Assembly: GCF_905220415.1 (NCBI RefSeq)
Contig: NC_059547.1
Coordinates: forward strand, 5,468,501 to 5,532,500
Length of the DNA: 64,000 bases
Origin: Colias croceus
Lineage: Eukaryota > Arthropoda > Insecta > Lepidoptera > Pieridae
Direction of reading: 5' to 3'
Made by a program: the position numbers and the translations under genes. Shown here piece by piece: positions 26,701-34,925 of the stretch (position 1 is the stretch's first letter; every line of letters begins with the position of its first letter). Under the pieces are notes generated by a model. That model made no database searches. It was not told the origin of the DNA and saw only the letters and a list, made by a program, of their open reading frames with translations.

Positions 26701-29315
26701 TTCCAGAAGTAACCGATATAGTTATGGAGTCCTTTTACATGGATGACCTGCTCCATGGGTCACACACTATTGAAGAGGGTCAAAAACAAATTTACCAATT
26801 AAATCAGTTGTTGAAATCAGGTGGATTTACGTTAAGGAAATGGTCATCGAATGAATCTGAATTATTAAGTAGCCTGAATAACGAACAAAATGCTGACACA
26901 AACATTTTTAGTTTTAAAGCCGAAGCGATCACTAAAACGTTAGGATTACAATGGGACTCGTCAGAAGACATGTTTACATTCAATTGCAACATTAAATTCA
27001 ATAACACAAATAAAATCACGAAGAGAATACTCCTGGCTGAAATTTCAAAAATTTTTGACCCATTAGGCTGGTTAGCCCCAGTAGTCACGAAATTAAAATT
27101 ATTATTTCAATCCGTATGGCAAGAAAAGCTCAATTGGGATGACGTCATACCAATTTATATACAACGTGAATGGTTTAAGTTAAAAGCGGATATTGAAAAC
27201 ATCAACAGTATTAATATACCACGTTGGATAGGCTGTTCGAAGGGTGGTCTCATCGAATTGCATGGTTTCTGTGACGCATCAATAAAGGCTTACGCAGCAA
27301 CAATTTATGGAAGGATTCAAAAGGGAACAAATAATTATTCAACTGTTTTAATCGCTTCGAAAACAAAACTTGTACCACACAACAAGTCCGTATCACTACC
27401 GCGACTCGAATTATGCGGAGCTCAGCTACTTTCAAAGCTAATGTTAAAATTTATTTCATGTTATACTGAAAATAATACTAAGATGTATGGATGGTGTGAT
27501 TCTATGGTTGTTTTAGGATTGATATATGGGGATGAAGCTCGTTGGAATACGTTTGTATCGAATCGTGTAAAGAAAATTAAAGAAGTAATGTTGCCTGAGT
27601 GCTGGCGTTATGTGAAAAGCGCAGAGAACCCAGCTGATGCGGCGAGTAGAGGCCTAACAGTTGCACAATTAAAGGATAAATCTCTATGGTGGAAGGGTCC
27701 ATCGTGGCTATCGCAACATAATTATCTGGAAAATATAGTTAGTAAAAACAATTACGAAACCAACCATGAAACAAAAACATACGTATCGGTACCTATAACA
27801 ACAATTCAAGAAAGCTTAATTGACAAGTTATTAGAAAAATATAATTCAATTAATAAAATAACAAGAATTTTAGCATGGATACAGAGAGCATTGACACCGA
27901 AAAGCAAGCATCGACCTACATGTAAACATATTACATTGCAAGAACGCAATGCAGCAAAATTACGAATAATACGTCACGTACAACAAACTGAATTTTATAA
28001 TGATCTACATAATTTACAGATAAATAATCGCTTAAGTTCAACTAGCAAATTATTAAGTTTTAATCCATTTTTAGATAAGGACAACATTCTACGTGTCGGG
28101 GGAAGGTTGAGGAATAGCATTATACCTTACGACACTAAACATCCGATAATCATCCCGCATAATCATAGATTAACATATTTATTAATTGATCAAGCTCATC
28201 GTCTTACATTCCATGGAGGCGCTAAATTAACATTATATACGTTAAGAAGAAAATATTGGATTTTAGGTGGATACAAAACAACGAAGAAACAAATAAGAAG
28301 CTGTGTAACGTGTCGTAAACAGAATCCGGAGTTAAAAAACCAACTTATGGGAGATCTACCAGATTCACGCTGTAACCCCGCCCCTCCATTCTACCATACA
28401 GGGGTGGATTATACAGGATTTGTGGACGTGAAGGCCAGCCAAGGGAGATCTGTACGAACAACAAAGGGCTATATAGTAGTATTTGTATGCATGGTAACAA
28501 AAGCCATACATTTAGAAATCGTGTCGGAGCTCACAAGCTCCGCATTTTTATCAGCCCTACGCCGAATGGCTGCTAGAAGAGGAACACCTAAACATATTTA
28601 CAGCGACAACGGTACAAATTTCGTAAAAGCTAACCGCATCATGTCAGAGGAATACGAACAGCTGCAATCTATATTCAACAACAGTTTCTACAGAGAAATA
28701 ACAGATATGAAAATTGAGTGGCATTTTAACGCACCAGCCTGGCCTACAGCTGGAGGTTTGTGGGAAAGAGCAGTACGTAGTGTCAAGTATCATTTGAAGA
28801 GAGTAATCGGTGATCAAAAATTAACATTTGAGGAGTACAGCACGCTTTTAGCTCGTATAGAATCGTGTTTAAATTCTCGTCCGCTTTGCGCGCTAACTGA
28901 GAGTGTGGAAGACATAGATTGCCTTACACCAGCACACTTTCTTCACGGGCGAGCTGGTACTACGGTCATTGAAACAGCAGAAGACGCTAGAACGAGATGG
29001 CAACTGGTAACAAAACTTTCGAATGATATCTGGAAAAGATGGAAGTCAGAATACCTCATTCAATTATCGGCAAGAGCAAAGTGGCAAAAACAACAAAATA
29101 ACATACAAATTGATGATATAGTGATAATTCATGACGATAATTTACCAGCAGGAAAATGGACTATGGGAAGAGTGGTCGAGTTACATCCAGGTGGCGATGG
29201 GTTAGTTAGAGTAGTAACGCTAAAAACAAAAAATGGGTTAATAAAAAGACCCTGCAATAAAATATCACTTTTACCGGTAAGCTCGGAAAAACAAATAACA
29301 GAAGACAAAGATTAA
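23718..29315 (+). CDS. BEL/Pao gag-pol polyprotein
   Basis: This single frame of 1865 codons encodes everything needed for reverse transcription and integration. From the N-terminus: a gag region with a DUF1759-like segment (about 235-380, 'PIFTGNYQQW'); cysteine-histidine zinc knuckles (about 481-540); an aspartic protease of the DUF1758 type with active site D610-Q-G-S; a reverse transcriptase (about 868-1130) with YMDD at 1007-1010; RNase H with candidate acidic residues D1186, E1231 and D1261; an H2C2 zinc-binding domain (H1494, C1529, C1532); an integrase core with D1564, D1630 and E1683; and a C-terminal DUF5641. I chose the ATG at 23718. The frame is open from 23640 with only a GTG there, and 'atcATGGag' is a fair context. 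No stop or frameshift is present, and the catalytic residues named are all in place. The A-rich codon use matches other BEL elements. Confidence 0.93.
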   Translation: MEDIYETQLELFSCLEKLYINLKKDGEERKMSSGYIKKKLDILESYWSEYQANHEKLLPYEDRERPYFARREYDRCKTLYLEIKNYIGRVSKELATKFPTTFTSTYNQGEGPSKQLTETNKQAEQGAISPAPVSIGSSKLQEMLHKQAVNFKALMRTVNSIDLEKITTKWKFEDVLQQLNSRWGVIDSLHWEIDSILDGQDHEYENAFTHHEGIFDRLKEAINTKLWSVSHREHITPQVDIPIFTGNYQQWVSFKNLFYEIVHVNPTLSNAQKMQYLKSKIKGDAERLIQHLKISSENYITCWDILNHRYENKKLIFASHMNMILGLPNMQIQSLVQLKKMYDATKESLNAIKNLDVDISSWDPIIVHILALKLDNQSHADYVESLKQPRELPVLQDFLDYLESKFTMLEQSRRKQEPVIQKPSYIKPNFYPTYSQEVNRLPNYVRNNNYQVNQHNYSGNRHSPKPIMKTYHLSSKINITCPLCNLEHGLYKCKTFLDQPNEIKFKTLNRFNICINCLFSHNGKPCSSFHRCRICNRAHNTILHDAISQRSSTSERPVMYKTLNNNSSNKNGAGMSHVSQNDVSEILLSTAMLRVRSSNGTYITMRALIDQGSQISLITENGAQQLGLKREACHGVIFGVGQNKNNCKGKINIKCASIYNNFEFNTEAYIMNNLIKNLPSLTFEKPAWNYIKKINLADPDFNISRPVDLLLGADIYSTIVLEGMIRGDCTTQPLAQQTHLGWILCGNVHTFQCNIVLTNMDNIKQFWEIEEITDTKELSTEDQKCIDFYDKTTRRLADGRYEVRIPFIEQYEQGLGSTKELAIAQFKNLEKKFNKQPELAQQYSDFIHEYQQLKHMRRSTSNLPREIFLPHHSVLRQESTTTKLRVVFNASAKTTTGKSLNDIMCKGPNLQQDLQKLILKWRQFRYAYTADIEKMYRQIKIHEEDQRFQKIIWRDSSEQSLQEHQLTTVTYGTKSAPFLAMMTLRRLATDEKLSFPEVTDIVMESFYMDDLLHGSHTIEEGQKQIYQLNQLLKSGGFTLRKWSSNESELLSSLNNEQNADTNIFSFKAEAITKTLGLQWDSSEDMFTFNCNIKFNNTNKITKRILLAEISKIFDPLGWLAPVVTKLKLLFQSVWQEKLNWDDVIPIYIQREWFKLKADIENINSINIPRWIGCSKGGLIELHGFCDASIKAYAATIYGRIQKGTNNYSTVLIASKTKLVPHNKSVSLPRLELCGAQLLSKLMLKFISCYTENNTKMYGWCDSMVVLGLIYGDEARWNTFVSNRVKKIKEVMLPECWRYVKSAENPADAASRGLTVAQLKDKSLWWKGPSWLSQHNYLENIVSKNNYETNHETKTYVSVPITTIQESLIDKLLEKYNSINKITRILAWIQRALTPKSKHRPTCKHITLQERNAAKLRIIRHVQQTEFYNDLHNLQINNRLSSTSKLLSFNPFLDKDNILRVGGRLRNSIIPYDTKHPIIIPHNHRLTYLLIDQAHRLTFHGGAKLTLYTLRRKYWILGGYKTTKKQIRSCVTCRKQNPELKNQLMGDLPDSRCNPAPPFYHTGVDYTGFVDVKASQGRSVRTTKGYIVVFVCMVTKAIHLEIVSELTSSAFLSALRRMAARRGTPKHIYSDNGTNFVKANRIMSEEYEQLQSIFNNSFYREITDMKIEWHFNAPAWPTAGGLWERAVRSVKYHLKRVIGDQKLTFEEYSTLLARIESCLNSRPLCALTESVEDIDCLTPAHFLHGRAGTTVIETAEDARTRWQLVTKLSNDIWKRWKSEYLIQLSARAKWQKQQNNIQIDDIVIIHDDNLPAGKWTMGRVVELHPGGDGLVRVVTLKTKNGLIKRPCNKISLLPVSSEKQITEDKD

Positions 29316-29826
29316 CATCAACAAATTTAAAAACAGCTCACGAAAAGGTTCACAAAGTTTCCTATCCCTAACAATTTCATTTTTATTATTTTTAAATATC
29401 TTAACTGCCGCAAGTGCAAATTATACAACATCAGCATTTAAAAATAATCAGTCACTATATTTCGATTATGTGGCTGATACGCAAATAATTCAAGATGAGT
29501 GGACCATGGTAGCGTATTACAACATGTCACCCTGCTGGGAAGCTGTAGAAGCATCCGAAAGGTTAACAAAATATTTGCAAAAATCATGTGATAGTATGGA
29601 CAATAATGCACGATGTCATATGATTCTAACACAATTACATCATGAACAGGTGGAGTTATTGTATTACAACGACGTCTTGCTGAATCAGGCACGTGAGCCA
29701 GGCGCACGCGACAGGCACGCGAGACAGCGGCGCGGCCTTATCAATGGTGTGGGTTATGTTGCAAACACTCTATTCGGCGTATTGGAAGAGCGATTCGCGG
29801 AACAATATAGAATGGACATAGAATAA
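29299..29826 (+). pseudogene. Truncated env-like frame of the BEL/Pao element
   Basis: An open frame of about 175 codons in the +1 frame relative to pol, overlapping the last 17 bases of pol. It has no ATG at its start, so expression would need splicing from an upstream exon, as for other insect retroelement env genes. It begins with a hydrophobic signal-peptide-like stretch ('TISFLLFLNILTAASA'), then a Cys-containing ectodomain. Near the end is a furin-type site RQRR (codons at 29722-29733) followed by a glycine-rich hydrophobic stretch, the arrangement of baculovirus F-like fusion proteins. It stops about 30 residues after the cleavage site, so nearly all of the fusion subunit, including any membrane anchor, is missing. 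Confidence 0.7.
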
Positions 29827-29864
29827 ACACACGCAAACAATAGACATGTATTTGATTAAATGAC

Positions 29865-29969
29865 ATGTTATTAAAAAATCAGACATCTGTAATTGAAGCA
29901 CAATATAACCTTTTGCAACGGACCGAAGACCTTATAGCCAAGCAACATAAAACAATAAACAGACGATGA
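29865..29969 (+). pseudogene. Env-like continuation in another frame
   Basis: A 34-codon frame, shifted relative to the preceding env-like frame, with heptad-like hydrophobic spacing and an NQTS glycosylation-type motif near its start. That is the kind of sequence expected just after the fusion peptide in F-like envelope proteins. It ends at TGA at 29967-29969. I read it as the next surviving piece of a decayed env gene; no further piece with a transmembrane segment is seen before the 3' LTR. Confidence 0.4.
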
Positions 29970-30030
29970 GACTATTTTGTGAATAAACTATTAGTGATAG
30001 TGTTAGTGATAGTGTTAGTGTGTGCTTAGG

Positions 30031-30172
30031 GACTCTAAGAATTTAACATTCCACTTTTAGATTTAATTAACATGCATTTAGGATTTTAAGTCTTTATATT
30101 TGACTCTAAGAATTTAACATTCCATTTTTAGATCTAACTTTTATATACATTTAGGATTTTAAGATTTCATAT
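30031..30172 (+). repeat. 71-bp tandem duplication in the element's 3' UTR
   Basis: The phrase 'gactctaagaatttaacatt' begins at 30031 and again at 30102, and 'catttaggattttaag' follows in each copy. Two tandem copies with a period of 71 lie between the env remnant and the 3' LTR. A minor repeat of 'agtgatagtgtt' precedes them. Confidence 0.75.
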
Positions 30173-30307
30173 TTTACACTTTACTTTAGATTAAGCAAAC
30201 ATGAATAATTAGTAACATATTTAATATCTCTTATCATTGAATCATTTAAACCCTTGTACCATTTTCTAACATGTTCATCTCACACTCATCTTTGTCGCCC
30301 GGGAGCA

Positions 30308-30660
30308 TGTTCGGTGCAATGACCACCGAACACCCTAGTCAGCAATACTAGGTATCGCGGGCGGCGTTTAACATAAATTTAAGTCAGTCCACAATCAACA
30401 GTCCACAAAATAACATATTACCGTCGCGACGCGTAACATTAACATTAACATTAAACATATAACATAATTATAACATTTATTTAACATAATAATTAACATA
30501 TAATATAATAATTAACAATAACAGTAACAATTAAGTAACAAGTAAAAGTGTAATAGCAGTGATTCTAGCAATAAATTAATTAGTGCATTTTTAGTTTGAT
30601 TTTATAACAAATCCCTCCAACACTAGCCACGCAGCCCACCACTGGGTCTATCGCCCTACA
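30308..30660 (+). repeat. 3' LTR
   Basis: 353 bases, same ends as the 5' LTR and no difference seen. The preceding bases (cgcccgggagca) are the only purine-richer stretch, so the polypurine tract is short or atypical. The target duplication CTGCG follows at 30661-30665. Confidence 0.95.
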
Positions 30661-30937
30661 CTGCGATTAACATGAATAACGAAAAGAAATAGTTCAAATG
30701 GATTATAGCTTATCATTAGACTAGTTTTCGTCGGTTGTACAAGATTGATGATGATTTTAAAGGATTTCAGTTTTTTTATCACTGCTAAGTTTGCTAAGAA
30801 ATATAGTTACAGATAATTTAAGTAATAAAAAAACAGCTAAGCGATGAAAATGCGCGTATTATAGGAAATACATATTTATTTGTAGAATGTAGATTTCTAG
30901 GTTCTTATCTTGATTCTTGTGTCAGTGTGAATTAAAT

Positions 30938-30945
30938 AATTCAAT
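30938..30945. repeat. 8-bp target-site duplication, left (AATTCAAT)
   Basis: AATTCAAT immediately precedes the left terminus of the hAT-like element and recurs immediately after the right terminus at 33552-33559. Eight bases is the hallmark of hAT transposases. Confidence 0.85.
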
Positions 30946-33551
30946 CATGGGCGTAGCCACGGTGGGGCAGGGTGGGGCGCTTGCCCCACCCAGGCTTTGA
31001 CCTGGAAGGTACCTAACCAAATCTAAAAATTGAATTATCCAGGTACTAACTACTAAGCTTAATATCCGTAAGAAAATTCACACTCGATTCTCGAAAGTCG
31101 ACAGTCGACACAGAAAATGAGACCAAAAAGACCAAGAGTATTATTTACCTCTACAATGACTGATTAACAAATAATTGTCATACGCCCAGCGACCAAACGG
31201 TTGAAGATAGGGACACATTTTGGATCTATTTCGTGATGTGGTAGGTGAACAATAAGGTGTTTTGAATAAGAATAATTCGAATAACGAATTACACACGAAA
31301 AAAGAAAATAGCTGAGGCTTCTATGTTACACTGTAAGAAAAATGAGTGTAGTACAGTTAGTTACAAAACTCAAAAAAATATGGGCCTTAGAAAAAAAAAA
31401 CTTTCAGAAAATATTACACAGAATAAAGTGAGTGTTATAAAAAAGTTTTCAAGGTAAAGAAGATGCCATCGCAAATGCGTTCGCAAGCGCGTTCGCAGCC
31501 CGTTCGCAGGCGCGTTCGCAGGCGCGTTCGCAGGCGCGCTCGCAGGCGCGCTCACAGGCGCATTCGCAGGCGCGTTCGCAGGCGCGTCCGCAGGCGCGTC
31601 CGCAGGCGCGTTCGCAGGCGCGTTCGCAGGCGCGTTCGCAGGCGCGTTCGCAGGCGCGTTCGCAGGCGCGTTCGCAGGCGCGTTCGCAGGCGCGTTCGCA
31701 GGCGCGTTCGCAGGCGCGTTCGCAGGCGCGTTCGCAGGCGCGTTCGCAGGCGCGTTCGCAGGCGCGTTCGCAGGCGCGTTCGCAGGCGCGTTCGCAGGCG
31801 CGTTCGCAGGCGCGTTCGCAGGCGCGTTCGCAGGCGCGTTCGCAGGCGCGTTCGCAGGCGCGTTCGCAGGCGCGTTCGCAGGCGCGTTCGCAGGCGCGTT
31901 CGCAGGCGCGTTCGCAGGCGCGTTCGCAGGCGCGTTCGCAGGCGCGTTCGCAGGCGCGTTCGCAGGCGCGTTCGCAGGCGCGTTCGCAGGCGCGTTCGCA
32001 GGCGCGTTCGCAGGCGCGTTCGCAGGCGCGTTCGCAGGCGCGTTCGCAGGCGCGTTCGCAGGCGCGTTCGCAGGCGCGTTCGCAGGCGCGTTCGCAGGCG
32101 CGTTCGCAGGCGCGTTCGCAGGCGCGTTCGCAGGCGCGTTCGCAGGCGCGTTCGCAGGCGCGTTCGCAGGCGCGTTCGCAGGCGCGTTCGCAGGCGCGTT
32201 CGCAGGCGCGTTCGCAGGCGCGTTCGCAGGCGCGTTCGCAGGCGCGTTCGCAGGCGCGTACGCAGGCGCGTTCGCAGGCGCGTTCGCAGGCGCGTTCGCA
32301 GGCGCGTTCGCAGGCGCGTTCGCAGGCGCGTTCGCAGGCGCGTTCGCAGGCGCGTTCGCAGGCGCGTTCGCAGGCGCGTTCGCAGGCGCGTTCGCAGGCG
32401 CGTTCGCAGGCGCGTTCGCAGGCGCGTACGCAGGCGCGTTCGCAGGCGCGTTCGCAGGCGCGTTCGCAGGCGCGTTCGCAGGCGCGTTCGCAGGCGCGTT
32501 CGCAGGCGCGTTCGCAGGCGCGTTCGCAGGCGCGTTCGCAGGCGCGTTCGCAGGCGCGTTCGCAGGCGCGTTCGCAGGCGCGTTCGCAGGCGCGTTCGCA
32601 GGCGCGTTCGCAGGCGCGTTCGCAGGCGCGTACGCAGGCGCGTTCGCAGGCGCGTTCGCAGGCGCGTTCGCAGGCGCGTTCGCAGGCGCGTTCGCAGGCG
32701 CGTTCGCAGGCGCGTTCGCAGGCGCGTTCGCAGGCGCGTTCGCAGGCGCGTTCGCAAGCGCGTTCGCAGGCGCGTTCGCAGGCGCGTTCGCACGCGCGTT
32801 CGCACGCGCGTTCGCACGCGCGTTCGCACGCGCGTTCGCACGCGCGTTCGCAGGCGCGTTCGCAGGCGCGTTCGCAGGCGCGTTCGCACGCGCGTTCGCA
32901 GGCGCGTTCGCAGGCGCGTTCGCAGGCGCGTTCGCAGGCGCGTTCGCAGGCGCGTTCGCAGGCGCGTTCGCAAGCGGGTTCGCAAGCGCGTTCGCAAGCG
33001 CGTTCGCAAGCGCGTTCGCAAGCGCGTTCGCAAGCGCGTTCGCAAATGCCTTCGCAAGTGCCTTCGCAAGTGCCTTCGCAAATGCCTTCGCAAATGCCTT
33101 CGCAAATGTCCTCGCAAATGCCCTCGCAAATGCCCTCGCAAATGCCTTCGCAAATGCCCTCGCAAATGCCCTCGCAAATGCCCTCGCAAATGCCTTCGCA
33201 AATGCCTTCGCAAATGCCTTCGCAAATGCCTTCGCAAATGCCTTCGCAAATGCCTTCGCAAATGCCTTCGCAAATGCCTTCGCAAATGCCTTCGCAAATG
33301 CCTTCGCAAATGCCTTCGCAAATGCCTTCGCAAATGCCTTCGCAAATGCCTTCGCAAATGCCTTCGCAAATGCCTTCGCAAATGCCTTCGCAAATGCCTT
33401 CGCAAATGCCGGCGGCACAGCCGCCGGCCGTGCCACCGGCATTTGAGGTTCGAAGACCTGGATATGACTTTGGGTACATACAGTTGCTAGTTACATATTA
33501 TTATTTTTTTATTGTTGCCCCACCTTGAGCCCATGGCTAGCTATGCCCATG
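30946..33551. mobile_element. Non-autonomous hAT-like transposon filled with a minisatellite
   Basis: A 2606-base element bounded by 12-bp terminal inverted repeats with one mismatch (CATGGGCGTAGC at the left, reverse complement of GCTATGCCCATG at the right). Subterminal GGTGGGGCA motifs lie on both sides, and there is an 8-bp duplication. It encodes no transposase; the interior is about 460 bases of unique sequence, a roughly 1.9-kb array of 12-base repeats, and about 140 bases of unique sequence. It would have to be moved by a hAT transposase acting in trans. The superfamily call rests on duplication length and termini only. Confidence 0.8.
31464..33408. repeat. GC-rich 12-bp minisatellite (about 160 copies)
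   Basis: The main unit is GCGCGTTCGCAG (to about 32950), with patches of GCACGC variants (about 32790-32890). It then passes through GCGCGTTCGCAA (about 32970-33045) into ATGCCTTCGCAA (33045-33408). The left edge also starts with the ATGCC/GCAA types before switching to the main type. Three units carry the change cgtt to cgta at about 32259, 32427 and 32631, spaced 168 and 204 bases (14 and 17 units), hinting at larger duplications. Because 12 is a multiple of three and no unit contains a stop, several frames on both strands are open across the array (for example repeats of RRRV, ANAP, ERAC, RTRL). I do not regard these as genes. Confidence 0.95.
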
Positions 33552-33761
33552 AATTCAATGGAAATGCGAAGCAATTTGTGCTAAATCTTTTCATACGAAA
33601 ACTGTTTAACAGATATTATGCTATAATTTGACCTCTACCCCTGAACAATTTGTCGTTCTCGAGTTCAACTACATTACGACGTCTGTCTTTAATAATAATT
33701 AAACTAACAGCATAACCGATTATGTCATGCTGTTAATTTTCTCCAGTAGTATTTAGAACAA

Positions 33762-34069
33762 GATTTCCTCCCGCAACTTCGCCAGCGTTTTCTGCGATTC
33801 TGGGATAACAAAAAGGCTATATTTTATTCAGAGTCTTCAGCTACCTACATACCTAATTTCACTGTAATCGGTTCGGTAGTATTTGTGTGAAAGAGTAACA
33901 AACATCCATCCATCCATCACTGAATGGATATATTATCCTTTTTGTACCGCGTAGTTTAAATAAGTTAATTTTAATTATTTTTAAGTAATGTGTATCGATA
34001 CAAATACATTAATGGATTTTCTTTATTTCTTTCATACATCCTCACAAACTTTATAATATTAGTAGGATG
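33762..34069 (+). repeat. Diverged interspersed repeat
   Basis: This recalls the 'cttcgcccgcg' family: 'tttcctcccgcaacttcgcc' at the start, 'ctgtaatcggttcggtagta' and a 'catccatccatccatc' run in the middle, and 'tttataatattagtaggatg' at the end. It carries extra sequence before its end. It is an old copy. Confidence 0.5.
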
Positions 34070-34202
34070 TTATCAAATTTGATATTCTCTTAACTAATTG
34101 TAGTGATAAATGCACATCGTGTATTCTCTTGATTTCTAGAAATGGAACTCAGTCACAGGGAATTATTGATTACCCGCTTCAGTCAACAATAATAATTATT
34201 AT

Positions 34203-34216
34203 GTTGCCATAGTAAC
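34203..34216 (+). promoter_or_regulatory. X-box (RFX) motif without an evident target gene
   Basis: GTTGCCATAGTAAC differs by one base from the classic palindromic RFX site GTTGCCATGGTAAC and fits the RYYRYY-N-RRNRAC rule. RFX factors drive ciliary genes. No first exon is recognisable close to it on either strand. Confidence 0.45.
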
Positions 34217-34526
34217 GACACCCACAGAGATTATGGTCGCGCCAATGCGTTTTTATTGTATTAAAAAATACATTAGGATAACATAAATAAAAAAATCACA
34301 TAAAGATTATTCATGTATAAATAATCAAACCATAAAAAGGCCTAAAGCAGTGTATAGGAATATGTGTGGTAAATTATTTTTACACTGAAGAGCTATTAAC
34401 CGTTTTGATATGTAGGTATTTTGTGTTACGTATTTAACGATGCTATAACCTAATCTTATTATTAACATAAGTTTTAATTTTGTATCGATGGTCTACTATA
34501 TGCTTTTCTATAAATTAAACGTTATA

Positions 34527-34923
34527 CAGGGTGTCCCACTGTTGGTATACTAAGTTCAAAGGAGGTTATAGTTTTGCATACGTTGAGTACGTAAAAAATA
34601 CTTATAAAATTCCAGACGCATTTTTTTTTCAAATAGATGAATTCTTAAAACTCTATGTGTACACCTCTAACAAGCAACCCGCCCAACTTTGCCACCAGCA
34701 CGTGAGCTATCATTTAAGATTATGTTTTCATAGACAAAATGCTTATATTAGAGAAGCGGTATATGCCGGCTGCGCGAAGTTAGAGAAGAAAACATGGATT
34801 TTCAGGAAAAATTTAGCAAAATTTTTTTGACGTAATTTTGTTGTTTAAGTATTTTTTACGTAATCAGTGTATGTAAAACTACAAGTTCCTTCGCGCTTAG
34901 TATACCGAGAGTGGGACACCCTG
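34527..34923. mobile_element. Mariner/Tc1-like MITE
   Basis: 397 bases bounded by inverted repeats beginning CAGGGTGTCCCACT (left) and the complementary AGTGGGACACCCTG (right). The inner arm GGTATACTAAG continues the match, and TA flanks both ends (34525-34526 and 34924-34925). TA duplication plus such termini suggests a Tc1/mariner family parent. The 99-codon frame inside has no transposase motif. Confidence 0.8.
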
Positions 34924-34925
34924 TA

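Larger units (their letters stand above)
23159..30660 (+). mobile_element. Complete BEL/Pao LTR retrotransposon
   Basis: A 7502-base element with two 353-base LTRs (TG...CA ends), a 5-bp target duplication, a primer-binding region, one uninterrupted gag-pol frame and an env-like frame that is broken. Domain order (gag, zinc knuckles, protease, reverse transcriptase, RNase H, zinc-binding, integrase, DUF5641) is that of BEL/Pao. By eye the two LTRs match base for base, which implies a very recent insertion. It is probably one of many copies in this genome and may be capable of mobility, apart from the damaged env-like part, which retrotransposition inside the cell does not need. Confidence 0.95.

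Noticed and set aside
31464..33408. CRISPR array
   Set aside because: Units are contiguous with no unique spacers, there are no cas genes, and the genome is eukaryotic; it is a minisatellite. The same applies to 43768-45525.
31370..33490. Open frames of 617-690 codons on both strands through the 12-bp array
   Set aside because: They exist only because the repeat unit is a multiple of three and lacks stop codons. Opposite and overlapping frames are equally open, and nothing outside the array supports translation.
34531..34830. 99-codon frame as a gene
   Set aside because: It lies wholly inside the mariner-like MITE and has no transposase motif.
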